A DNA stretch of 64,000 bases from Calothrix sp. MO_167.B42 (GTDB taxonomy: Bacteria; Cyanobacteriota; Cyanobacteriia; Cyanobacteriales; Nostocaceae): positions 1 through 64,000 of the forward strand of contig JASJCX010000001.1 in the NCBI GenBank assembly GCA_030065255.1, read 5' to 3'. The notes under the pieces are model-generated. The model had not been told where the DNA came from, ran no database searches, and saw only the letters and a list, made by a program, of their open reading frames with translations. The position numbers were made by a program, and so were the translations under genes. Positions 36,387 through 45,500 of the stretch are shown here, piece after piece (within the stretch, counting starts at the first letter, position 1; each line of letters begins with the position of its first letter).

Positions 36387-37895
36387 CTCCATCGCTCCTA
36401 AGGGTTGCTTCTCCTGAATTTCCAAGGGTAAAAAGATTGTTAATACTTCTCCATGGTGGGGACGTTGACGGACAATCAGCTTACCACCTATTTCTTGAAA
36501 TAGATGTTTCGTCGCAGAGAGATTGAGGCTAATTGTACCTGTTTCCGGTTGGAAAGTTAGTAATTGCCCCAGTGCTTTGCGAATCGGTGGGGTACATGGA
36601 AATGGGGATTTTTTATCTTGCTCTTGAGATTGGGGTAAAGGCAATAATTGCAACTTTAATTGGTTCCCCGCAGGAATTACCTGTACTTGAATGTGGCTTC
36701 CTGAAGGTAAATTACGGGTGACATTTTCCATTACACCAGTCAAAACCCGATCTAACATTACAGGATTACTTACCACCGTTGGTAATTGTTGGGGTAAAAC
36801 CACATCTAAAGTTAGGTTACGTCTACTGGCAGTTTCTTGCCAACGGGGAATATTTTGTTGCAGGACTTGATCCAAGCACATAGCTGTAAGGGGAGTTTTA
36901 GCAGCTGGCTTGTCAACAGGACTAGTTTCTAACTCAGCTGCTTTAAATAACAACTCCATGCGATCGATTTGTTCGGTGCACTCCCGGTCTATAATTTTCA
37001 AACGCTTAATGGCACTAGCAGACAAGTCCTTTTGCCGTAACAATAACCGTGTCATGGTACGAATTGTTGTTAATGGGGTACGGACTTCATGGGCGAAGGC
37101 TTGCAGTAACTCCACATCATTGCGTTGTGTATAACAGTGAGAACTTTCAACACCATTGTTGAGTGTATCTTGTTCATATAAACCAGAATGATGGGATGAG
37201 CCGTTTGCCGACACACTTCCCCTCTCACTTTGCCCTTTAGGTACATTCCCTGGTTTTGCTTCCGGCATATGTGTTAGTAGCAACTGACTAAACTGCAAAA
37301 TTTGGCGGTAATCTGGTGCTACTTGTGGATACCTTTGTACTAATAGCTCTAAATCTGCAAAACTGTTGGGATTAGTGAGCATTACCCTTGCTGCCAATGC
37401 CTGCCATGCTTGCTGAATGACTTCTGGCTCAAAACAGAACAGGCAATTGCGGCTACCATTTTCTTCTGCTGTCAAAACCAGTAGTAACCTAAATTGTTCT
37501 GTGAATATCAAGCAAAACTGTTCTTGCGCTAAAGGATCTACTGGTAATAAAGGTAATACAGATTCTTGGGGATTAATTTCCGCATCTGGATTAACATCAA
37601 CAGTTGCCATGGGAAATGGCATCAGCGCCAAGGGGTTAAATGGCTTGGCTGTAAAAGTAATAGTTTGTATATGGTAGGTTAGTTGTGGATGGCAAAATAC
37701 GGGAACTGGCCCGGTGAAAACCAAACCAGGTATAGTATTATGTGTGGTGTTTTTCACATCGTCTAATAGCATTTGTTCTGCTGCTGCTAGACTCATTCGC
37801 CATTGTTGTTGAGCTTTTGCAGATGAACATTCAACAACAGTGGATTGATTGGCGGTTACAACTTCCTTCAAACTTGGCAAGATCCATTTGTACAC
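36384..37895 (-). CDS. Histidine-kinase-like protein with degenerate ATP-binding domain
   Basis: 503 residues, GTG start at 37895. Residues 1-215 form a sensor region, unrecognised, with PGLVFTGPVPVFCHPQL and CLIFTEQFRLLLVLTAEENG. The H-box is intact: AFAHEVRTPLTTIRTM with His269. The ATPase half keeps an N-box Asn (VLTGVMENVTRN), but where G1 (DxGxG) should be it reads LKLQLLPLPQ, and the G2 glycines are mostly lost in ETGTISLNLSATKHLF. By sequence it could accept phosphate on His269 but probably binds ATP poorly. The convergent neighbour has the opposite defect. No response regulator is adjacent. Confidence 0.75.
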   Translation of the reverse strand: MYKWILPSLKEVVTANQSTVVECSSAKAQQQWRMSLAAAEQMLLDDVKNTTHNTIPGLVFTGPVPVFCHPQLTYHIQTITFTAKPFNPLALMPFPMATVDVNPDAEINPQESVLPLLPVDPLAQEQFCLIFTEQFRLLLVLTAEENGSRNCLFCFEPEVIQQAWQALAARVMLTNPNSFADLELLVQRYPQVAPDYRQILQFSQLLLTHMPEAKPGNVPKGQSERGSVSANGSSHHSGLYEQDTLNNGVESSHCYTQRNDVELLQAFAHEVRTPLTTIRTMTRLLLRQKDLSASAIKRLKIIDRECTEQIDRMELLFKAAELETSPVDKPAAKTPLTAMCLDQVLQQNIPRWQETASRRNLTLDVVLPQQLPTVVSNPVMLDRVLTGVMENVTRNLPSGSHIQVQVIPAGNQLKLQLLPLPQSQEQDKKSPFPCTPPIRKALGQLLTFQPETGTISLNLSATKHLFQEIGGKLIVRQRPHHGEVLTIFLPLEIQEKQPLGAME

Positions 37896-38051
37896 CGATT
37901 TTCACCCCTTGACTTTCTAGTGACCTTGAGCGTGTAAGCAAATTCATCACTACTTACGAGGTTATAGTTATTTGCCCATGAATGAAAGTCGTAGAACCGA
38001 ACAAATGAGGTGCGATTCTCCTATACCTTGTGAAAATTTCTTGAAAACATC

Positions 38052-38120
38052 AGTTATGAGGGGCGACAGATCCCCGACTTCTTAAAGAAGTCGGGGATCT
38101 AAACACCGCGAGGGGATCGG
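38052..38120. repeat. Interspersed palindromic repeat, second copy
   Basis: The 33-bp core at 38068-38100 is a perfect palindrome (AGATCCCCGACTTCTT, one centre base, and its inverse). Flanks GTTATGAGGGGCGAC and AAACACCGCGAG match those at 11440-11535. Confidence 0.9.
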
Positions 38121-38191
38121 TTATACTATTTCTCCATGAAGTTGCACTAATATTAAACTCACACAAAGGTTAAAAGTTAAGCATCATAAAT

Positions 38192-38314
38192 AAGACTTAC
38201 GCAATTGTCACAATCGGTGGTTGGTGCGTGACGTTATAAGTCTTATTGCTACGTTGAAATATTTTTGCATCTCACGCACCCTACGCCAAAAAATATGCCA
38301 GTTGCGTAAGTCCT
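38192..38314. repeat. 123-bp MITE, second copy
   Basis: Begins AAGACTTACGCAA and ends TTGCGTAAGTCCT, with an interior colinear with the element at 32569-32734 except for a missing ~43 bp. No coding capacity. The rest of 37896-38493 holds this, the palindrome and unremarkable sequence. Confidence 0.9.
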
Positions 38315-38493
38315 GATAAAGTTAAACATCATTATGATTAAGTGCATTGTTACAGAGAATTGGTATTAGACCCATGGCCCATAACTCATAAATTCTAAAT
38401 TCGCTCATTCCCCTCGACACCCAGCTTTAGTCCTGTAGATTTGACTTGGATTCTGGGAATACTAAATTAAAACAGATCCCAACTAAAGATAAA

Positions 38494-41400
38494 ATGCTGA
38501 AGTTAATAACAGCGAATTTATATATATTCTGTGGTCTTGCTACCTACTGTTTACTTGTATCACAATCTGCGATCGCACAAGTCACTTCTGACAATACCCT
38601 GAACACAACAGTTACTGTTGATGGAAGCAAGTTTCTGATTGAAAATGGTACGCGCTCTGGAAACAATCTCTTCCATAGTTTCGATCAGTTCTCCGTTCCC
38701 CAAAATGGTTCTGCGATCTTCAAGAATAATGCAAGTATTCAAAACATTTTTGGTCGAGTAACTGGGGGTAATATTTCCCATATTGATGGTTTAATTGAGG
38801 CTAATGGTACAGCCAGTCTGTTTTTAATTAACCCTAACGGGATTATTTTTGGTCCTGGTGCTTCACTGAACATCGGTGGTTCCTTTATTGCCTCCACAGC
38901 AGATAGCATCCTCTTTCCAGATAATGTGGAATTTAGCGCAATTGATACGAGTACACCACCACTCCTGAGTATGAAAGTTCCCGTGGGATTGCAATTGGGT
39001 TCTAATCCTGGAGATATTACTGTTAATGGGCAGGGAAACAAATTAAGTCTTGTCAGCTCCAGAAATCCTGCTATTGATAGGAGTGATAGACCCACAGGAC
39101 TGGAAGTTAAGGATGGTCAAACCCTTGCCCTCATTGGTGGTAACATCACTCTCAACGGAGGAAACCTGACTGCGGAATCAGGGAGAATTGAGTTAGGTAG
39201 CGTCAGTGAAGGTGTAGTAAATATTACTTATACTGATGACGATCCCGTTTGGAAATTTGATTATAAAGATATTAATGTCAACAACTTCCAAGATGTTAAT
39301 TTATTAAGTCAGGATAATAGTTTACTCAGCAATCCTTCCCCCCTCACGGGTTCTTCTTTGGAAGTGAGCAGTGATAATGAAGGTGGTGAAATTCAAGTCC
39401 AGGGAAAAAATATTAATGTTAAAGATGGTTCGGCAATCTTAGCTGATACCCTGGGAGATAGTACTGGAGGTAAGATAACACTAAAAGCCACGGAGAGTAT
39501 AACTGTTAGTGGTACCTCCGAGTTTCCTCCCACCCCATTTATGAGCTATATCTCCACAGACGTTGCTCCCGGCGCTACAGGAGATGGAGGAGAGGTATCT
39601 ATTGAAACTAAAAAATTATTCATTACTGATGGTGGTCAAATTAACGCTAACACCTTTAGTTCTGGTAACGCAGGTACCCTGGATGTCAAAGCCGATGATA
39701 TGGAAATTATTGGTGGTAGTGATTTTGGTCCGAGTGGTTTATTTTCCCAGGTGAATCGAGATGCCACTGGTAAAGGAGGTAATATATTTGTCACAACCAA
39801 TAGCTTAAAAATGGATGGAGGAGCGCAGATTGTTGTTAATACGTTTGGTAGTGGAGATGGGGGAAATTTAACTCTAAAAGCCGACGAAGCGGAATTAATT
39901 GGCGTAATTGTGGTTGGTAATAGGGAATTCTCCACTGGTTTATTCTCTAGTACGCAACGAGGAGCCACTGGTAATGCAGGTACTTTAACCGTAGTCACCG
40001 ACTCTTTGAAACTAAGAGATGGAGCCCAGATTAGCTCTGATACTAGTAATCAAGGGAATGGTGGTGCAATCACTGTTCAGGCAAATGATATAGAACTAAT
40101 AGGTGTTTCCCAGAGAGGGACAACCTCTGGTATATTTAGTTTTGTTACTACTGATGCCACAGGTATGGGCGGTGATTTAAATATTACCACCACAAACTTA
40201 AAAGTTGCCGATGGAGCTGCCATTGTTACTACTACTTCTGGGTCGGGAAAAGCTGGAAATATTACAATCAATGCAAGTAAATCTGTAGAGCTAATTGGTA
40301 CTACATCCACAGGAAAAGTTAGCGGTTTGTTTGCCAGTGCTGTGGGGGGGCAAGGGGATGGTGGTGACATAAAAATTACCACAGAACAACTCGCTGTTAA
40401 AGATGGGGCAATTATCAATGTCAGTAATTTCTCTAGTACTAATTCCAACATTGCCCCAGGAGAAGGAAAAACTGGGAACCTCGAAATTCAAGCTCAATCG
40501 GTGTTATTAGATAGTTCTACACCAGATGAATTCAGTAGTATTACCGCATCTAGTGCGGCCCAAGACGGGGGTGATATTACCCTGAACTTGGGAGATTCAT
40601 TAATTGCCCGTAATGGTAGTCAAATTTTGGCCGAAACCAAAGGGGATGGCAAAGGGGGTAATATCAATATCACCAGCAAACGGGTATCCCTAGAAAGTGG
40701 AGCGGAAATTTCTGCCAATAGTGCAGAGTTAGGGCAAGCAGGTAACATTAATATCTTATTTGAACGGTTAGAACTTAATGCCGGACAAATCACCGCTACT
40801 TCCGAAAAAAAAGGTGGTGGGGATATCACTTTGACTGCTACCGCTAGTGAGATATTTTTGCGTAACAATAGCTTGATTAGTACCAGCGTCCTGGATAGTA
40901 ATGGTGGTGGAGGTGACATTTTTATCACTGCTGATGCGATCGCACTCCTAGGAAATAGTAGTATTGAGGCTAACGCTGTTTTGGGCCCTGGAGGTAATAT
41001 TCAAATTAATACCCAAGCCCTATTTCTATCTCCAGACAGTACAATTACTGCTAGCTCTCAGTTTGGTGTTGACGGAGAAGTCGAGATTAATAGCACAGAG
41101 GAAGATAAGAAAATAAATACCAAAGAATTACCAGCTGTTCCCCTCGATAGAAATAAATTAGTTGCCAGAAGTTGCTCCCAAAAAGAAAATTCCTTTGTAG
41201 TTGCAGGTAAAGGAGGATTACCAGTTAATCCTAGTCAAGCATTGAAAAGTCAGGATTTATGGGTCGATTTGCGTTCTCCTAACGGGAAGTTAGCACAAAG
41301 CCAACCAAAGAACAACAATAGTTATGTCAATCGAAGTTTAACAGCTGTAGCTCAAAAGTCAGATGCAAATCCTTCTCAAATCCGCGAAGCCCAAGGATGG

Positions 41401-41496
41401 ATTATTAATGCTAATGGGAAAGTTGAATTAGTGGTTAACCCCCCCCAAACAACTTCCCATTCATCTCAAAATATGGCAGTTAATTGTCAAAGTTGA
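38494..41496 (+). CDS. Two-partner-secretion exoprotein (filamentous-hemagglutinin N-domain)
   Basis: 1000 residues from the ATG at 38494; the frame is open from a TTG 16 codons earlier, but MLKLITANLYIFCGLATYCL...SAIAQ is a proper signal peptide from the ATG. Residues about 35-160 form the TPS domain (NLFHSFDQFSVPQNGSAIFKN, NGTASLFLINPNGIIFGP, SFIASTADSILF), which the outer-membrane TpsB partner recognises. The rest is a long beta-helix of repeating GGxITL/GxxxxISA-like units. The tail (ARSCSQKENSF, AQGWIINANGKVELV) is typical of cyanobacterial members. It is secreted or surface-bound. No TpsB gene is adjacent; it must be elsewhere. Confidence 0.9.
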   Translation: MLKLITANLYIFCGLATYCLLVSQSAIAQVTSDNTLNTTVTVDGSKFLIENGTRSGNNLFHSFDQFSVPQNGSAIFKNNASIQNIFGRVTGGNISHIDGLIEANGTASLFLINPNGIIFGPGASLNIGGSFIASTADSILFPDNVEFSAIDTSTPPLLSMKVPVGLQLGSNPGDITVNGQGNKLSLVSSRNPAIDRSDRPTGLEVKDGQTLALIGGNITLNGGNLTAESGRIELGSVSEGVVNITYTDDDPVWKFDYKDINVNNFQDVNLLSQDNSLLSNPSPLTGSSLEVSSDNEGGEIQVQGKNINVKDGSAILADTLGDSTGGKITLKATESITVSGTSEFPPTPFMSYISTDVAPGATGDGGEVSIETKKLFITDGGQINANTFSSGNAGTLDVKADDMEIIGGSDFGPSGLFSQVNRDATGKGGNIFVTTNSLKMDGGAQIVVNTFGSGDGGNLTLKADEAELIGVIVVGNREFSTGLFSSTQRGATGNAGTLTVVTDSLKLRDGAQISSDTSNQGNGGAITVQANDIELIGVSQRGTTSGIFSFVTTDATGMGGDLNITTTNLKVADGAAIVTTTSGSGKAGNITINASKSVELIGTTSTGKVSGLFASAVGGQGDGGDIKITTEQLAVKDGAIINVSNFSSTNSNIAPGEGKTGNLEIQAQSVLLDSSTPDEFSSITASSAAQDGGDITLNLGDSLIARNGSQILAETKGDGKGGNINITSKRVSLESGAEISANSAELGQAGNINILFERLELNAGQITATSEKKGGGDITLTATASEIFLRNNSLISTSVLDSNGGGGDIFITADAIALLGNSSIEANAVLGPGGNIQINTQALFLSPDSTITASSQFGVDGEVEINSTEEDKKINTKELPAVPLDRNKLVARSCSQKENSFVVAGKGGLPVNPSQALKSQDLWVDLRSPNGKLAQSQPKNNNSYVNRSLTAVAQKSDANPSQIREAQGWIINANGKVELVVNPPQTTSHSSQNMAVNCQS

Positions 41497-41557
41497 AGTT
41501 TTGACTACTTCACTTGTAGTGATCTATCGCATTAATTTTGATGAATCGTGGGTATTT

Positions 41558-41590
41558 AGATCCCCGACTTCTTAAAGAAGTCGGGGATCT
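41558..41590. repeat. Interspersed palindromic repeat core, third copy
   Basis: Perfect 16-bp arms (AGATCCCCGACTTCTT and inverse) around a single A, 62 bp after the stop of the exoprotein gene. It could act as a transcription-terminating hairpin. Confidence 0.9.
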
Positions 41591-41612
41591 GTTGCCCCTA
41601 GTGAACTAATGG

Positions 41613-41732
41613 TTTGTCCCATTAGTTTTGATGGGTTGTGGGTCAGGCAGGCATCCTTGCCTGACAATATACACAGGCAAGGATGCCTGTGCTACAGGTT
41701 ATTATTTTTACCATCATATTTTATGGGACAGA
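41613..41732. repeat. Terminal-repeat module 1 (hairpin cargo)
   Basis: Left end TGTCCCATTAGTTTTGATGG (41615-41634) and right end CCATCATATTTTATGGGACA (41711-41730) bound about 76 bp that contain GGCAGGCATCCTTGCCTG and its relatives, the same cargo hairpin as in the element at 1646-1772. Confidence 0.8.
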
Positions 41733-41759
41733 ACACTAATGCGATGAAGCACTACTGCT

Positions 41760-41878
41760 CTGTCCCATTAGTTTTGATGGATAAATTGAATATCTCTATT
41801 TATCTTCTTTCTTCCTTCCTTTGCGCCCTTTGCGCCCTTTGCGGTTCATTATCCAACCCATCATATTTTATGGGACAG
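41760..41878. repeat. Terminal-repeat module 2 (TTTGCGCCC cargo)
   Basis: Same left and right ends as module 1 bound an unrelated interior containing three TTTGCGCCC-like units. Confidence 0.8.
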
Positions 41879-41890
41879 TCTACTACTGGT

Positions 41891-42008
41891 CTGTCCCATT
41901 AGTTTTGATGGCTATTTTCCAGTCGTCTTTAGACGACTTTAGCTATTAGACTGGGGTTTTCAACCCCAGGCGGGTGTGATATAAACCCCATCATATTTTA
42001 TGGGACAG
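41891..42008. repeat. Terminal-repeat module 3 (two-hairpin cargo)
   Basis: Same ends again, now around CAGTCGTCTTTAGACGACTT and CTGGGGTTTTCAACCCCAG hairpins. TCTACTACT lies right of both modules 2 and 3. Confidence 0.8.
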
Positions 42009-42031
42009 TCTACTACTCTTCTCAATATACA

Positions 42032-42150
42032 AGGTTGGGTGGAACGTATAGCCCTTCGGGCATTCAAGAAACGCGTAGCGTGTCCGCAAGGACATAGTGA
42101 AACCCAACAAAGGATTGATAATGTTGGGTTTCGTCTCTCAACCCAACCTA
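42032..42150. repeat. MITE-like element with AGGTTGGGT ends
   Basis: AGGTTGGGT at 42032 and ACCCAACCT at 42141-42149 are inverted, around an interior with the GCCCTTCGGGC hairpin. The rest of the interval up to the RTX gene (42151-42521) is AT-rich and no gene is seen in it; it presumably holds that gene's promoter. Confidence 0.6.
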
Positions 42151-42521
42151 CGCCAGCTAATGCAATATTTTAACTTTCCTGGATTTCCCTTGCCCTGCAT
42201 GGGTTTGAGACTTCTTGTTCCCTCAAAATGTTTAAGTACCGTTAGGCATTTTTAAATGACATAACATAAATATATACATATCTGTCAATTATATTAAATA
42301 TCTTTAGAAGAAAATAATACTTACTTTACTTGTTTTTTATTGAACAGAGGATTTAATGGTAACAAGCTTTGAATTTATTGTATAGACCTTTGGGCATACC
42401 ATAATCATTTCTATGCCTCCCTTTAGACAGTTAGGGAACAATACATTTCAAGAGTTTATTAGTTGTGCATTACTACCAAATTAATTGAAAACATACAAAC
42501 TGGCAAAAAAAAGATCGAGTT

Positions 42522-45500
42522 ATGGCAACTATTAACTACAATTATTCCCTGGATATGTCTATCGAGGATATGATAACCTTCGAGCTGGCAGCACTAATTT
42601 GGGGTTCTTACATTGAAGATGACATTCAAATCAACATCAATGTGGGAATGACTAATACTCTGGAAGAAAATGTCATTGGTGGTGCAGTTCCAGTCACCCA
42701 CGAGCAGAATTATGGCATCTATCAAGAATATTTCCAAAACGATATTACTTCCGAAAACGATCAGCAAGCGTATTACTACCTACAAGATGGCAACACCGTA
42801 GACTTTCTCCATAACGGTGAGGTAGTTGATGGTAATAGTCAAATTATGCTCACTTCCGCCCAAATGAAAGCCCTAGGCATGGATGAAGCCCTAGACTTAG
42901 ATTTGGATGAAATTCAAGACCTGTTGAATCTGCAAAACTTGATCAATGAATTAGTCCAACAATTGGATGATGACGGGCATCCAGCATATAACACAGCCAA
43001 TAATCTCAAAATATCTTTAGACACAGCCCTAAATGATAAATTATGGACACAAATCCTCAATAACGATGGATATGCACAATTAGATCAATATATAGAAGGA
43101 ACCCTCACTCTAGATGCCAGTGTCATCACATATCAGGATGAAACCACAGCCCAGACCCTTGCCCAGGATTTAGATAGTGCTTTACAATCATCCAGAGACT
43201 TAGCAGCTCAATTAACCCTAGAATTAGACAGTTACGAAACCCAATATATAAACCAACAGTTAAACCAGGATCAAGAACAACTAACCGCAGTCTTCGTACA
43301 AGATAAAGGAACTTGGACAAGAGACTTGGTAGACCCAAATGCCACCGATGGTTCTATCCTGTTGAATGATAGTTTTACTTGGGATTATGACCACTCAAGG
43401 GAGAATGAACCTGAAGAACAAACCATAGACTTATTGAGTGTGGCATTGCACGAAACTGGCCACATCATGGGATTCGTCAGTGGTATAGACTATAGCTTAG
43501 AAAGTGAGACTCTCTACTCAGGGGAAGAAGAACTGAGTAACTTCACCCCCTTAGATTTGTATCGTTTCTCAGCAGATAGTAATACTGCCGATTTATCTGG
43601 GAACCTATTCTCCATTGATAGTGGAAATACTGTCCTTGCCGAATTTGAACAAGGCTTAGATTCAACAAATCCAGATGCACATCAAGCTAGTCACTGGCAA
43701 GATCGCTATGATTCTTCGGGAATTATGGACCCTACCCTTGCCTATGGAGAGAGGGCAGAAATATCCGAGTTGGATGTTCAAACTATGGATGTGCTGGGTT
43801 ACGATACGAATCCAGATGCTGTATGGGCAGAAGATGGTAGTTGGACAGTAGATTTAGACTCTTTGCTAGAGGATGCCAAGCAGGAAGTGGCGGATGACCT
43901 GGGGGTTACTGTTGCCTGGGTTGAGGAGAATGTCTCAGCTGATTATTTCGATGCCATATTGGCCAGTGGTGGAAACACCACAGATAACACCACAGATGGC
44001 ACTACAGATGGCACCACAGATGGCACTACAGATGGCACTACAGATGGCACTACAGATGGCACTACAGATGGCACTACAGATGGCACCACAGATGGCACTA
44101 CAGATGGCACCACAGATGGCACCACAGATGGCACTACAGATGGCACTACAGAAACTATAGATGCCTTTAAAGGATGGTGGCTGGACAATAATAATACCAA
44201 CAACACCAACGGCAATGGTAACGGTAATGGCAATGGTAACGGCAATGGCAATGGTAACGGCAATGGCAATGGTAACGGTAACGATAACGCCAATGCCAAT
44301 GGCAACGGCAATGACAACCTGGGAAATAATAACGAATTGATTAAGATGTGGCAGTCTGCCTACAATGCTTGGTGGAGTACCGATGCCAACGAAGGGACTG
44401 TGGAAATTTGGTATGAGGAGTTATATAAATGGTGGTTTGCCGATACCATTGATGAGAGTACTAACGTTGGTGATTCCTTCCACACCTGGTTTGGCGGTGG
44501 TGACGGTGGCGATTCCTTTTGGTCTTGGTTTGGCGGTGGTGATGGTGGCGATTCCTTTTGGTCTTGGTTTGGCGGCGGTGATGGTGGCGACTCCTTTTGG
44601 CAGCAGGCGCTCTATAGTTCTACCAGCTCTGGTGTAGTCGTAGATCCACTACCAGGAGAACAAGACCCCAATAACCCTAACACCACTATCAATACTACAG
44701 TTGGTACTGGAACAGATGATATCTTCGGCGGTTTTATTGGTAATGATGATATCAGTGGTGGGGATGGGGATGACTTAATTGATGGTGGGGATGGTGATGA
44801 TACCCTCAGAGGTGATGAGGGTAATGACACCATCTTTGGCTTCAACGGCAATGACCAAATCTATGGTGGCATAGGAGATGACTTGCTTTCCGGGGAAAAT
44901 GGCAATGATGCCATTTACGGTGAAGCTGGTGCTGATGTAGTCTTCGCCGGTGCTGGGGATGACTTTATCTCTGGAGGAAGAGGTAAAGATTTCCTTGTGG
45001 CTGAGAGTGGTGATGATGCTGTTTTCGGTGGTGATGATGATGATCTCATAGAAGGTGAAGCCGGAAGTGACCTGCTGGTAGGTGAAGGTGGCAGGGATAT
45101 GATTGAAGGTGGTAGTGGTAATGACCTGATTTTTGGGGATAACTACGAAGAGAATAGTTACCTTGATATCGACCTCAACAACCTGAGAAGTCAGTTCGGC
45201 ATTAACTCCAGTGGTAATACTAGTAATAGTAGTAGCGATAGCGATAATACAAGCAGTGACAGTGATGATACTGATGATACTGATGATGGCAATCAGAACA
45301 ACGTTGTCCTAGATCCAACAATGCGTATTGAAGCTGAGGATATGACCTTAGTTGGCAATTACTACGTTGAAAATCAAAGTTTTGCTTCTGGTGGAAGTTT
45401 GGTTCGCACGGACTCCAGTGGTTCTATTTCCACCACCTTTACGGGAACTTCTGGATATTATGATATTGTCATTGGCTACTACGATGAAAATGACGGTAAT

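Noticed and set aside
43943..44317. Antisense Leu/Pro/Val-rich frame within the giant gene
   Set aside because: It is the mirror of the 12-bp coding repeats and has no independent support.
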